Below, in pieces: positions 1 through 8,645 of a stretch of 64,000 bases of DNA (positions are counted from its first letter, which is position 1; each line of letters begins with the position of its first letter). The stretch is from contig NZ_CP087880.1 in assembly GCF_021172065.1 (NCBI RefSeq), forward strand, positions 3,820,583 through 3,884,582, given 5' to 3'. The stretch is from Pseudocitrobacter corydidari. Lineage in GTDB: Bacteria > Pseudomonadota > Gammaproteobacteria > Enterobacterales > Enterobacteriaceae. Under the pieces are notes generated by a model, which saw nothing but the letters and a program-made list of their open reading frames with translations, did no database searches and was not told where the DNA came from. A program made the position numbers and the translations under genes.

Positions 1-40
1 ATGGCGCAGTCCTGATGCGAGGCAATTTTCGTCATCATAC

Positions 41-56
41 TTCACACAGAGTTCAC
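41..56 (+). promoter_or_regulatory. CreB box (cre tag) upstream of cbrA
   Basis: Two direct TTCAC repeats separated by six bases (TTCACACAGAGTTCAC) match the TTCAC-N6-TTCAC recognition sequence of the response regulator CreB exactly. The element lies 45 bp before the cbrA start, where CreBC control of cbrA is expected from E. coli. The first 40 bases of the window hold no gene that I can recognise. Confidence 0.8.
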
Positions 57-101
57 TTTCAGGCTTTAGCGTATCGCCATCTCAACTTTGGCGAGCGAAA
101 G

Positions 102-1208
102 ATGAAACATTTTGACGTAGCGATTATCGGCCTCGGCCCGGCAGGCTCGGCGCTGGCGCGGCAGTTAGCAGGGAAAATGCGTGTCATTGCGCTGGATAAA
201 AAGCGCCAGTGCGGCACCGAAGGCTTCAGCAAACCCTGCGGCGGCCTGCTGGCGCCGGATGCGCAGCGGGCGTTTATTCGCGATGGGATCACCCTTCCCG
301 TCGACGTTATCGCCAACCCGCAAATATTCAGCGTTAAAACCATCGATGTGGCCGCCGGGCTGACCCGCAACTATCAGCGTAGCTATATCAATATTAATCG
401 CCATGCGTTTGATTTATGGATGAAATCATTAATTCCCGACGTGGTGACCGTTCATCACGACACCCTGTGCCGAAAGGTGTGGCGCGAAGGAGATTTATGG
501 CACGTTCGGTTTCAGGTTGACGGCGAAGAACAACACATCACCGCCCGCTGGCTGGTAGGTGCCGACGGGGCAAATTCACTGGTGCGACGTCATCTTTACC
601 CCGAACATCAAATTCGTAAATACGTCGCCATCCAACAATGGTTCGCCGAAGCGCACGCCGTGCCGTTTTACTCCTGCATTTTTGATAACGCGGTGACGGA
701 CTGCTATTCATGGAGCATCAGTAAAGACGGCTATTTTATCTTTGGCGGCGCGTATCCAATGAAAGACGGACAGATACGCTTTGAGGCGCTGAAAACAAAG
801 ATGGCAGATTTTGCGTTTCATTTTGGCGAGCCGGTAAAAAGCGAGAAGTGCACCGTACTGTTTCCGTCGCGCTGGCAGGATTTTGTTTGCGGTAAAGAGA
901 ACGCGTTTTTGATTGGCGAAGCGGCGGGGTTTATTAGCGCCAGTTCGCTGGAGGGGATCAGTTATGCGCTGGATAGTGCGGAGATTTTACATAAGGTATT
1001 GTTAACAACGTCGAATAGCGCTAATCAGATATACTGGCGAGCCACACGAAAACTGCGCCTCAAACTTTATAGCAAGATACTTAAAAGCCGGTGCTTAACG
1101 GCCCCCGTCCTGAGACAGTGGATCATGAAAAGTGGTGTTTCCCATATTGCTCAAAACCACCCAATATTGCCGCCGGGCACAAATCTGAAAGAATCGCATC
1201 CTCGTTAA
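102..1208 (+). CDS. cbrA: CbrA, FAD-dependent oxidoreductase (geranylgeranyl-reductase-like)
   Basis: This is a flavoprotein of the geranylgeranyl-reductase/PHBH-like class, about 368 residues, and corresponds to E. coli CbrA (CreB-regulated gene A, implicated in colicin M tolerance). The N-terminal Rossmann dinucleotide motif GLGPAG sits at residues 10-15. A CGGLLAPDAQ substrate-side segment follows, then a VGADGANS motif near residue 150 and a C-terminal LIGEAAGF flavin-binding motif. The open frame extends upstream to base 15, but the ATG at 102 places the Rossmann fold at the usual distance from the N-terminus and is preceded by the purine-rich stretch GCGAGCGAAAG. The physiological substrate is not known. 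The CreB box upstream supports the assignment. Confidence 0.87.
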   Translation: MKHFDVAIIGLGPAGSALARQLAGKMRVIALDKKRQCGTEGFSKPCGGLLAPDAQRAFIRDGITLPVDVIANPQIFSVKTIDVAAGLTRNYQRSYININRHAFDLWMKSLIPDVVTVHHDTLCRKVWREGDLWHVRFQVDGEEQHITARWLVGADGANSLVRRHLYPEHQIRKYVAIQQWFAEAHAVPFYSCIFDNAVTDCYSWSISKDGYFIFGGAYPMKDGQIRFEALKTKMADFAFHFGEPVKSEKCTVLFPSRWQDFVCGKENAFLIGEAAGFISASSLEGISYALDSAEILHKVLLTTSNSANQIYWRATRKLRLKLYSKILKSRCLTAPVLRQWIMKSGVSHIAQNHPILPPGTNLKESHPR

Positions 1209-1276
1209 AGGGAACAACATTCGCGGTATTATCCCTGCAACTTAACCCACTGTTTATCAAAGGATGAGTAATACAG

Positions 1277-1927
1277 ATGCGTACCAACGGAGTTGTAAAA
1301 TTTATTTCAGCAGGCGCGGTGGCTTTATCACTATCAGGTTGTATTTCTTACGCTATGGTATCCAACACCAGCAACGGTCATTCTGTTCAGAAAGAGTGGC
1401 GTTCGGATACCATCAACGGTTTATCGCTAGCGGCAGACAGCAATGGTACGAAAGGTTACGTTTTTATAGGTGAATCGCTCGATTATCTGCTGACCAAAGG
1501 TGGAGATGACGTTGTTAAGTTGCTAAATGATCCTGGGGTCAACAGGCAAAACCTTGCGGTTGAAGGCGATACACAATTTATCATTCAGTCTGGTCATAAA
1601 GAATTTTTTGGTCGCCTGGCCCTCAGTTATACCTTGCAAAATACGAATGAAAAAGAGCGGATGGCTCATTACGGTTTCAACTGTATCGAGCAACGATGCA
1701 CCTTAACTGTGGATGGTCTGGAAGGCACCATCCATAAGAAGAATAATAAAGTGGATTATTCGAAAATGATGGCTTTCTACCATCCATTTAAGGTGGGATT
1801 TTATGAGTACAAATCCTCAGGCGGAATTCCTCAAGGCGTTTCGACGGCGCTACTGCCCATCACTATCACGCTGGATATCGTGACCTCTCCACTTCAATTT
1901 GCTGCTCTTTACATCTCAAGCAAATAG
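1277..1927 (+). CDS. yidX: YidX, predicted lipoprotein
   Basis: A 216-residue exported protein with a lipoprotein signal: a short basic N-terminus, a hydrophobic stretch and the lipobox LSGC with Cys22 as lipidation site. It matches E. coli YidX along its length, for example GTKGYVFIGESLDYL, MAFYHPFKVGFYEY and the C-terminal LDIVTSPLQF segment. Function is unknown. The start ATG follows an AGGATGAG-type ribosome site. It stands alone between cbrA and the convergent yidA. A related but divergent lipoprotein is encoded 2.4 kb downstream at 4366. Confidence 0.88.
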   Translation: MRTNGVVKFISAGAVALSLSGCISYAMVSNTSNGHSVQKEWRSDTINGLSLAADSNGTKGYVFIGESLDYLLTKGGDDVVKLLNDPGVNRQNLAVEGDTQFIIQSGHKEFFGRLALSYTLQNTNEKERMAHYGFNCIEQRCTLTVDGLEGTIHKKNNKVDYSKMMAFYHPFKVGFYEYKSSGGIPQGVSTALLPITITLDIVTSPLQFAALYISSK

Positions 1928-1935
1928 CGATTAAA

Positions 1936-1966
1936 GCGGGCAAATGCGCTAGCATCATTTGCCCGC
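1936..1966. terminator. Inverted repeat between convergent yidX and yidA
   Basis: An 11-bp perfect stem (GCGGGCAAATG with CATTTGCCCGC) with a 9-base loop fills the gap between the two convergent stops. T-rich runs are weak on both sides (AAAATTAATT on one, TTTAATCG on the other), so this is probably a bidirectional terminator of moderate strength. Confidence 0.6.
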
Positions 1967-1971
1967 CAAAA

Positions 1972-2784
1972 TTAATTCAGCGCAAACTTTTCAATGGCGT
2001 ACGCCACGCCATCTTCAAGGTTGGATTTAGTGACGAAGTTCGCCGCCTCTTTCACCGACGGAATGGCGTTATCCATCGCCACGCCGACGCCTGCGAATTC
2101 AATCATTGCGATGTCGTTTTCCTGATCGCCAATCGCCATGATCTCTTCCGCTTTAATGCCCAGCGCATCGGCCAGTGATTTCACGCCAGTGCCTTTATTG
2201 ACGCGTTTATCGAGGATTTCGAGGAAGTACGGCGCACTTTTCAGCACGGTGTACTTCTCTTTCACTTCCGCAGGAATTTTCGCAATCGCTTTATCCAGGA
2301 TGGCAGGCTCATCAATCATCATCACTTTCAGGAACTGCGTCGCCGGGTCCATTTTATCGGCTTCGCAGAAGACCAGCGGGATTGTGGCAACGTAGGATTC
2401 ATGCACCGTGTAATAGCTGATGTCGCGGTTGGCGGTATAAAGCGTATTGCGATCGAGGGCGTGGAAGTGCGAGCCCACTTCGCGCGCGAGCTGTTCCAGA
2501 TAGCGATAGTCGTCATAGCCCAGTGCGGTTTGCGCCACCGTGCTGCCATCACCCGCTTTCTGCACCAGCGCACCGTTGTAGGTGATGCAGTAATCGCCCG
2601 GCTGTTCCATGTGCAGCTCTTTCAGATAGCTATGCACGCCTGCGTAGGGGCGGCCCGTGGTCAGCACCACGTTAACGCCACGCGCACGCGCGTCGGCGAT
2701 CGCCTTTTTGACAGCAGGAGAGATAGTATGGTCCGGCAACAGCAAGGTTCCGTCCATGTCGATTGCAATAAGTTTGATAGCCAT
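1972..2784 (-). CDS. yidA: YidA, HAD-family sugar phosphatase
   Basis: A 270-residue Cof-type (class IIB) haloacid dehalogenase phosphatase. Motif I is DMDGTL, with nucleophile Asp9 and acid/base Asp11; motif II lies in LTTGRP near residue 42, and the Mg-binding GDQENDIAMI motif is near residue 217. The E. coli protein hydrolyses erythrose-4-phosphate, mannose-1-phosphate and related sugar phosphates. Length and sequence agree with E. coli throughout. It is read convergently to yidX, and yidB lies about 120 bp upstream in the same direction. Confidence 0.95.
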   Translation of the reverse strand: MAIKLIAIDMDGTLLLPDHTISPAVKKAIADARARGVNVVLTTGRPYAGVHSYLKELHMEQPGDYCITYNGALVQKAGDGSTVAQTALGYDDYRYLEQLAREVGSHFHALDRNTLYTANRDISYYTVHESYVATIPLVFCEADKMDPATQFLKVMMIDEPAILDKAIAKIPAEVKEKYTVLKSAPYFLEILDKRVNKGTGVKSLADALGIKAEEIMAIGDQENDIAMIEFAGVGVAMDNAIPSVKEAANFVTKSNLEDGVAYAIEKFALN

Positions 2785-2905
2785 GAATACCCCAGGTTAG
2801 ATGAGTCCTTCCTCATGCTAACGCGATTCCGCTCAAAAAACAGCAGCCGTGACGGGTTAAAACGGGGATGCAACGCGCCTGGCGTGCTCCCCTTTTGTTG
2901 CGTGG

Positions 2906-3307
2906 TTAGCCGAAAAGTTTGCCGCTTTTCAGCAGATCCATCCCTGCGCTGAGTAAATCGTTATGCGCCTGCGGGTCAACTTCGCCCTGCGGCGAGAGCG
3001 CATCAATGACTTTCGGCAGATATTCCGCCAGCAAACTCGACGCAGAACCGGTATCGATGCCCAGTTTTTGGCCGAGATCGGAGACTGCCGGCGTGCCCAA
3101 TGCCGATTCAAGCTGACTGCCACTCACCGGCTGATTGCTATGTTGATTGCTGATCCACGTAGACAGAATGTCGCCCAACCCACCGTTTTGCAGTTTTTGC
3201 AGCAATGCCTGAATGCCGCCCTGCTCGTTTACCCAGTTCAGGATAGCCTGATACTTCCCGGCATCGCCATTGAGAAACGAGCCGACAACTTCATCAAAAA
3301 GTCCCAT
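2906..3307 (-). CDS. yidB: YidB, DUF937 family protein
   Basis: A 133-residue soluble protein of the DUF937/YidB family. It begins MGLFDEVVGSFLNG and carries the family-typical alternation of short helices: a Gln-rich helical part around residues 20-45, a WISNQHSNQPVSG segment, then LGQKLGIDTGSASSLLAEYLPKVIDALSPQG. No catalytic motif, signal peptide or membrane segment is visible, and the function is not established. The start ATG has an upstream AAAAGGAGTGG ribosome site. In E. coli the next gene on this side is gyrB; here an AT-rich islet intervenes. Confidence 0.9.
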   Translation of the reverse strand: MGLFDEVVGSFLNGDAGKYQAILNWVNEQGGIQALLQKLQNGGLGDILSTWISNQHSNQPVSGSQLESALGTPAVSDLGQKLGIDTGSASSLLAEYLPKVIDALSPQGEVDPQAHNDLLSAGMDLLKSGKLFG

Positions 3308-3600
3308 TTTCCACTCCTTTTAGTGGTGAATACATGATGAGAGAAGTATAGGTCAGTGCGGGTAGTGTGTCGGGTTAACATTAATAAAATGAATATTACC
3401 GATTAAAACATGATGCTTAACAAAACATAAAATATCGCATTCATCACAACACCACATTAATAAAAATTATTATTTGCAAATATACATATAATTTTTTTAT
3501 AGAGCATAGAACTATACTAACAATAATATTTATTTCATTGCTTTAAATATCATCTTTATTGCACAATATCTCATTGTACATTTGGTTAATGGGTGGTTTT
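3308..3600. promoter_or_regulatory. AT-rich intergenic region before the two-gene islet
   Basis: Roughly 290 bp, very rich in A and T (for example long TAATAAAAATTATTA-like runs near 3460-3520). It contains several TATACT/TATAAT-like hexamers but no single promoter I can choose with confidence. It separates yidB from the plus-strand islet. The composition is typical of H-NS-silenced, transferred DNA; that is inference. Confidence 0.5.
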
Positions 3601-4350
3601 ATGGAAAAGAACGCAACATCGGTAGGATCGGGCCCATACATAAATGACTCTTACGCAATACGTCATTTACACTTTCCGATAAATATAAAACATTCTATTC
3701 GCTATAATCAGGAGTGGCACTCTGATATTATAGTGATTATTTTATTAGTCACCACATCTATTTTATCCACCGTCTTATCTTATTATTTTTTCGATATTAA
3801 AGAGGGATGGAGGGCAATTACTGGAGGAATATTTGCCATCATCTCACTTGCTCTCTTTATATTTTTACTGCTGGCAATACATAAGACAGGTAAACCACAT
3901 ACATTTTTTAAACGTGGTGTCTTGAATCCCGGTATTATCTGTCACATTGGCGATGGTTATGTAGGTATTCTCGTACTCGCAGAGTTAACAATAAACGCAA
4001 CCTCATGGGGCCTGGTGAGCTTACAGGCCAAGAGACTTCCGGGCCATAATCTTACACTCGGTGAACGTATTCCCGTAACGTGCTGCTTCATCGAAAATGA
4101 CAGCGGTCACGCGTTTGCAATAGCTTATGCTTTACCTATTGCATGGGGTACAAATGATGCGTCTGTCATTCAATACGGTATTGATAGTATCCCTCAACAA
4201 GAATGGGATATTCTGGAGCAACTAAAAAAACGCTATAAAGATCTCGACAGAGATCATTTTCCGCTTGCAAGTACATTGCCCGAACGACTTCAATACCTTA
4301 CTTCGGACGAAATAAAGAAATTAGGTCTGGATAAAATATTCGAAAGCTAA
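3601..4350 (+). CDS. Two-helix inner-membrane protein of unknown function (possibly DUF3239-like)
   Basis: I do not recognise this protein with certainty. From the ATG at 3601 it is about 249 residues. A polar N-terminus of about 35 residues is followed by two adjacent hydrophobic helices (DIIVIILLVTTSILSTVLSY and GGIFAIISLALFIFLLLAIH). A mostly soluble C-terminal domain of about 155 residues contains GDGYVGILVLAEL and WGLVSLQAKRLPGHNLTLGE. The pattern recalls proteins labelled DUF3239, but that is recollection only. ATG 3601 is preceded by GGGTGG; an in-frame ATG at 3589 and a TTG at 3559 are alternatives. Base composition is lower in GC than in the flanking yidB and gyrB. A lipoprotein gene starts 15 bp downstream, so the two are probably cotranscribed. 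Confidence 0.6.
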   Translation: MEKNATSVGSGPYINDSYAIRHLHFPINIKHSIRYNQEWHSDIIVIILLVTTSILSTVLSYYFFDIKEGWRAITGGIFAIISLALFIFLLLAIHKTGKPHTFFKRGVLNPGIICHIGDGYVGILVLAELTINATSWGLVSLQAKRLPGHNLTLGERIPVTCCFIENDSGHAFAIAYALPIAWGTNDASVIQYGIDSIPQQEWDILEQLKKRYKDLDRDHFPLASTLPERLQYLTSDEIKKLGLDKIFES

Positions 4351-4365
4351 ACTGAGGTTTATTAC

Positions 4366-4998
4366 GTGAAAGGGTATAAATTATTTTTTATCGTATTCCT
4401 AATTCCTTTACTTGAAGGATGCGCCACCATGATGCTTGAGAGCCATGTGGATGACGTCCACAGAGAGGGTCAGGTTGTCACAACCGATAAAATCATCGGC
4501 TTTACTAAAGATGAAAAGAGCGGCAAATGGATGCTGGCCGGGGAAAAAATGAATTATCGTTTCTCTATGCGAAGTAGCCTGATCAAACTCATGGATACGC
4601 CTGACTTTGATAAGCGTTTCATAAACTCAATATATTCTCCAGTTGTTATTTATTATAAGAATAATTACGGAATTACTTTACGTTATGACACAAACTCACT
4701 TAACGATGAACAATTAATAAAACTAGGAACGGTGGATCCTGATTTCAAGGAAAGGAACAACAAAGACGCTTTCGACTTTTCTACTCTCAACACGGGAAGT
4801 GATGACAAGGCTGTATTTATCGATAAAAAGGCGAATGACCATATTGAGCGTATTAATAAGCCCTTTAATCTGGAGATCAGAGAGGAGGGTACTGCTTACA
4901 GCAAAGCGTTCTACCCGCTTTCCGTCGCTGCCGATATCGTCACTGCCCCGCTACAGCTGCTAGCGCTACCGTTTGTGATACCGAATTTGCATCAGTAG
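4366..4998 (+). CDS. Lipoprotein, divergent YidX-like paralogue
   Basis: A 210-residue protein with GTG start, preceded by CTGAGG. A hydrophobic signal ends in the lipobox LEGC (Cys19). Although low in overall identity, it lines up with YidX (1277-1927) in order: a DKIIGF segment against DTINGL, a GKWMLAGEKMNY segment against GYVFIGESLDY, LIKLMDTP against VVKLLNDP, and a C-terminal AADIVTAPLQLLAL against TLDIVTSPLQFAAL. The function of the family is unknown. It follows the two-helix membrane protein by 15 bp and is followed by a clear terminator, so the pair forms a closed transcription unit. Being anchored in a membrane, it could act with the neighbouring membrane protein; that is inference. 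Confidence 0.72.
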   Translation: MKGYKLFFIVFLIPLLEGCATMMLESHVDDVHREGQVVTTDKIIGFTKDEKSGKWMLAGEKMNYRFSMRSSLIKLMDTPDFDKRFINSIYSPVVIYYKNNYGITLRYDTNSLNDEQLIKLGTVDPDFKERNNKDAFDFSTLNTGSDDKAVFIDKKANDHIERINKPFNLEIREEGTAYSKAFYPLSVAADIVTAPLQLLALPFVIPNLHQ

Positions 4999-5004
4999 AC
5001 GAAA

Positions 5005-5033
5005 AAAACGCCTGAATAAATTCAGGCGTTTTA
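5005..5033 (+). terminator. Rho-independent terminator after the islet
   Basis: Perfect stem AACGCCTGAA / TTCAGGCGTT with a TAAA tetraloop, A-rich before and T-rich after, 7 bp beyond the lipoprotein stop. The symmetry could also stop gyrB transcription from the other side. Confidence 0.85.
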
Positions 5034-5046
5034 TGTCTGCATGGTT

Positions 5047-5122
5047 TTGCCGGATGGCGGCGTAAACGCCTTATCCGGCCTACAAAAGATTATCTGTAGG
5101 CCAGCGCCACCGGGCATTTGCC
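5047..5122. repeat. REP/BIME element between islet and gyrB
   Basis: A REP palindrome unit (GCCGGATGGCGGCGTAAACG ... TTATCCGGCCTAC) is followed by an inverted, shortened partner (TGTAGGCCAGCGCCACCGGGC). It lies between convergent stops, as BIMEs usually do. Confidence 0.85.
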
Positions 5123-5128
5123 ATCGGT

Positions 5129-7543
5129 TTAGATATCGATATTCGCCGCTTTCAGGGCGTTCTCTTCGATAAACGCGCGACGCGGTTCAACAGCATCACC
5201 CATCAGGGTGGTGAACAACTGGTCGGCAGCAATCGCATCTTTTACGGTAACGCGCAGCATGCGGCGGCTTTCCGGGTCCATGGTAGTTTCCCACAGCTGT
5301 TCCGGGTTCATCTCGCCCAGACCTTTATAACGCTGGATAGCCAGACCACGACGGGACTCTTTCACCAGCCACTCCAGCGCCTGCTCGAAGCTGGTAACCG
5401 GCTGACGGCGTTCGCCACGTTCGATGAAGGCATCTTCTTCCACCAGACCGCGCAGTTTCTCGCCCAGCGTGCAGATACGGCGATACTCCGGCCCAACCAC
5501 GAATTCGTGATCCAGCGGGTAGTCGGTATCTACGCCGTGCGTACGCACGCGAATGATCGGCTCGAAGTGGTTCTGCTCGCTGTTATGGCGAACATCAAAC
5601 TTCCACAGGCTGCCGTGCTGTTCGTTTTCGTTCAGCTCGGTAACCAGTGCATTCACCCAACGGGTGACGGTCTGTTCATTCGACAGGTCTTCTTCAGTCA
5701 GCGTCGGCTGATAAACCAGCTCTTTCAGCATCGCTTTCGGGAAACGACGCTCCATACGACCAATCATTTTCTGCGTGGCGTTGTATTCAGAGACCAGTTT
5801 TTCCAGCGCTTCGCCAGCCAGCGCCGGTGCGTGTGCGTTGGTGTGCAGCGTCGCGCCGTCCAGCGCGATGGAGATTTGATACTGATCCATCGCTTCATCA
5901 TCTTTGATGTACTGTTCCTGCTTGCCTTTCTTCACTTTGTACAGCGGCGGCTGCGCGATGTAGACGTGGCCACGTTCAACGATTTCCGGCATCTGACGGT
6001 AGAAGAAGGTCAGCAGCAGGGTACGGATGTGCGAGCCATCGACGTCCGCATCGGTCATGATGATGATGCTGTGATAGCGCAGTTTATCCGGGTTGTATTC
6101 GTCACGGCCAATGCCGCAGCCCAGCGCAGTGATCAGCGTGGCGACTTCCTGAGAAGAGAGCATCTTGTCGAAGCGCGCCTTCTCAACGTTGAGGATTTTA
6201 CCTTTCAGCGGCAGGATCGCCTGGTTCTTACGGTTACGCCCCTGTTTTGCAGAGCCGCCCGCAGAGTCCCCTTCCACAAGGTACAGTTCGGAGTGAGCCG
6301 GGTCGCGTTCCTGGCAGTCGGCCAGTTTGCCCGGCAGGCCTGCTAAGTCGAGCGCGCCTTTACGACGGGTCATTTCACGGGCACGGCGTGCCGCTTCACG
6401 CGCACGCGCGGCGTCGATAATTTTGCCGACGACGATTTTCGCATCAGACGGATTTTCCAGCAGGTATTCGCTCAGCAGTTCGTTCATCTGCTGTTCTACC
6501 GCTGATTTCACCTCAGAAGAAACCAGTTTGTCTTTGGTCTGAGAGGAGAATTTCGGGTCTGGTACTTTTACGGAGACTACCGCAATCAGGCCTTCACGCG
6601 CATCGTCGCCGGTGGCGCTGACTTTGGCTTTTTTGCTGTAGCCTTCTTTGTCCATGTAGGCGTTCAGGGTACGGGTCATCGCCGCACGGAAGCCTGCCAG
6701 GTGCGTACCGCCGTCGCGCTGCGGAATGTTGTTGGTAAAGCAGTAAATGTTTTCCTGGAAGCCATCGTTCCATTGCAGCGCAACTTCCACGCCGATACCG
6801 TCTTTTTCGGTGGAGAAATAGAAGATATTCGGGTGAATTGGCGTTTTGTTTTTGTTGAGATATTCAACAAACGCCTTGATGCCGCCTTCATAGTGGAAGT
6901 GGTCTTCTTTGCCGTCACGCTTATCTTTCAGGCGAATAGACACGCCGGAGTTGAGGAATGACAGTTCGCGCAGGCGTTTCGCCAGGATGTCATACTCAAA
7001 TTCGGTGACGTTAGTAAAGGTTTCAAGGCTCGGCCAGAAGCGAACCATGGTACCGGTTTTTTCGGTATCGCCGGTCACGGCCAGCGGAGCCTGCGGCACG
7101 CCGTGCGCGTAAATCTGACGGTGAACTTTGTTATCGCGCTGGATAACCAGTTCCAGTTTCTGCGACAGGGCGTTAACCACGGAAACGCCTACGCCGTGCA
7201 GGCCGCCGGAGACTTTATAGGAGTTATCATCGAATTTACCGCCTGCGTGCAGTACGGTCATGATAACTTCGGCGGCGGACACGCCCTCTTCCGGGTGAAT
7301 GCCGGTTGGGATACCACGGCCATCATCCTGTACGGATACGGAGTTATCGCTATGGATGGTGACAACGATGTCTTTACAGTACCCTGCGAGCGCTTCGTCG
7401 ATAGCGTTATCCACAACCTCGAATACCATGTGGTGCAGACCGGTGCCGTCATCCGTGTCGCCGATATACATACCCGGGCGCTTACGCACCGCATCCAGCC
7501 CTTTCAGGACTTTGATACTGGAGGAGTCATAAGAATTCGACAT
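5129..7543 (-). CDS. gyrB: DNA gyrase subunit B
   Basis: The ATPase subunit of DNA gyrase, which with GyrA introduces negative supercoils. At 804 residues it has the same length as the E. coli protein. In order: the GHKL ATPase domain (EVVDNAIDEA with catalytic Glu42, then DDGRGIP and GGLHGVGVSVVNALS), the transducer domain, the TOPRIM domain (EGDSAGGSAKQGRNRK near 424, DADVDGSHIRTLL near 498) and the C-terminal YKGLGEMNPEQLWETT segment. Asp426 and Lys447, positions changed in quinolone-resistant strains, are unaltered. I chose the ATG at 7543, giving MSNSYDSSS; a TTG codon directly upstream is in frame. It is the last gene of the dnaA-dnaN-recF-gyrB cluster, 28 bp after recF. Confidence 0.98.
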   Translation of the reverse strand: MSNSYDSSSIKVLKGLDAVRKRPGMYIGDTDDGTGLHHMVFEVVDNAIDEALAGYCKDIVVTIHSDNSVSVQDDGRGIPTGIHPEEGVSAAEVIMTVLHAGGKFDDNSYKVSGGLHGVGVSVVNALSQKLELVIQRDNKVHRQIYAHGVPQAPLAVTGDTEKTGTMVRFWPSLETFTNVTEFEYDILAKRLRELSFLNSGVSIRLKDKRDGKEDHFHYEGGIKAFVEYLNKNKTPIHPNIFYFSTEKDGIGVEVALQWNDGFQENIYCFTNNIPQRDGGTHLAGFRAAMTRTLNAYMDKEGYSKKAKVSATGDDAREGLIAVVSVKVPDPKFSSQTKDKLVSSEVKSAVEQQMNELLSEYLLENPSDAKIVVGKIIDAARAREAARRAREMTRRKGALDLAGLPGKLADCQERDPAHSELYLVEGDSAGGSAKQGRNRKNQAILPLKGKILNVEKARFDKMLSSQEVATLITALGCGIGRDEYNPDKLRYHSIIIMTDADVDGSHIRTLLLTFFYRQMPEIVERGHVYIAQPPLYKVKKGKQEQYIKDDEAMDQYQISIALDGATLHTNAHAPALAGEALEKLVSEYNATQKMIGRMERRFPKAMLKELVYQPTLTEEDLSNEQTVTRWVNALVTELNENEQHGSLWKFDVRHNSEQNHFEPIIRVRTHGVDTDYPLDHEFVVGPEYRRICTLGEKLRGLVEEDAFIERGERRQPVTSFEQALEWLVKESRRGLAIQRYKGLGEMNPEQLWETTMDPESRRMLRVTVKDAIAADQLFTTLMGDAVEPRRAFIEENALKAANIDI

Positions 7544-7571
7544 CAACGTTTCTCGCTCATTTAAACTTGGG

Positions 7572-8645
7572 TTAATCCGTTATTTTACCCTTTTCCACGG
7601 TAAACATCTTCGAATTTTCATCCGACATGTCCATAACGTGTTCAGCGCTGATCGCGCTGACGAAAACCTGTGATTGCGTCGCTTTTAAGCGGCTGGCCAG
7701 CAGCCCGCGACGCGCGTCATCAAGTTCAGAGGCAAAATCATCTATCAGGTACAGGCAGCGCCGTCCGCTTTCACGGGTCAGGAACTCGCCTTGTGCCAGG
7801 CGCAGTGCGCACATCAGCAGCTTAAGCTGCCCGCGCGACAGGGTATCTTCCACCGGCGCGCCGTCGGCGCGTATGCGAAAGTCCGCTTTATGCGGGCCGT
7901 GCGCGGTGTAGGTCAGCATTCTGTCACGCTCGAAGTTCCGCTCCAGCACCTCGGCATAATCCGTCTCTTTTTCCCAGCCGCGCTGGAATGAGAAGGTGAG
8001 GGAGAACTCCGGTAAAAACTGTTTGCAGGTATCCGCCATATCCTCGGCGATACCGGTGCTGTATTCGGCACGCCAGCGGCTGATTTGTTCCGCCAGGGGA
8101 ATCAATTCTTTATCCCAGGGGCGCAGCTGCTCATAGCGGCTGACCTGGCGTAGCGCGGCGTTGCGCTGCTTCAGCAGGCGCTTGAGGTTGCTCCAGGCGG
8201 TAAAGAACCCGGCTTCGTTGTGGAAGCATCCCCAATCAAGGAATGCTCTTCTGTATTTGGGGCCGCCGTTGAGTAAAGTAAACCCCTCGGGCGTGATGAG
8301 CTGCATCGGCATCAGCAGCGCAAGTTCGGCAACTTTGTGACCGTCGGTGCCGTCGATGCGTACTTTACTGTCGCCCAGCTTGTCTTTAGTGAGGCCAATG
8401 GTGGTTTCGCGCTCTTCGCCTTGCAAACGCCCGTGCAGCACGAATGCGTCCTGCTCATGGCGAATCACGCGGCCAATCTGCAAACTGCGAAACGCCCGGC
8501 CATGGCCGAGCGTATAGATGGCTTCCAGCACGCTGGTTTTGCCACTGCCGTTTGCGCCAACCAGGAAGTTAAAGCCGGGAGATAAGGCGAGATCCGCGCT
8601 TTCGATGTTGCGAAAGTCGCGGATCAACAAGCGGGTGAGCGACAT
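7572..8645 (-). CDS. recF: RecF, DNA repair/recombination ATPase
   Basis: A 357-residue SMC-like ATPase that with RecO and RecR loads RecA at single-strand gaps and helps restart stalled forks. The Walker A motif GANGSGKT is near residues 30-37, the ABC-type signature LSRGQLKLLM near 270 and Walker B CLYLIDDFASELD near 300. The start codon overlaps the dnaN stop (TAATG arrangement), so translation is probably coupled to dnaN. Length and sequence match the family. Confidence 0.97.
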   Translation of the reverse strand: MSLTRLLIRDFRNIESADLALSPGFNFLVGANGSGKTSVLEAIYTLGHGRAFRSLQIGRVIRHEQDAFVLHGRLQGEERETTIGLTKDKLGDSKVRIDGTDGHKVAELALLMPMQLITPEGFTLLNGGPKYRRAFLDWGCFHNEAGFFTAWSNLKRLLKQRNAALRQVSRYEQLRPWDKELIPLAEQISRWRAEYSTGIAEDMADTCKQFLPEFSLTFSFQRGWEKETDYAEVLERNFERDRMLTYTAHGPHKADFRIRADGAPVEDTLSRGQLKLLMCALRLAQGEFLTRESGRRCLYLIDDFASELDDARRGLLASRLKATQSQVFVSAISAEHVMDMSDENSKMFTVEKGKITD

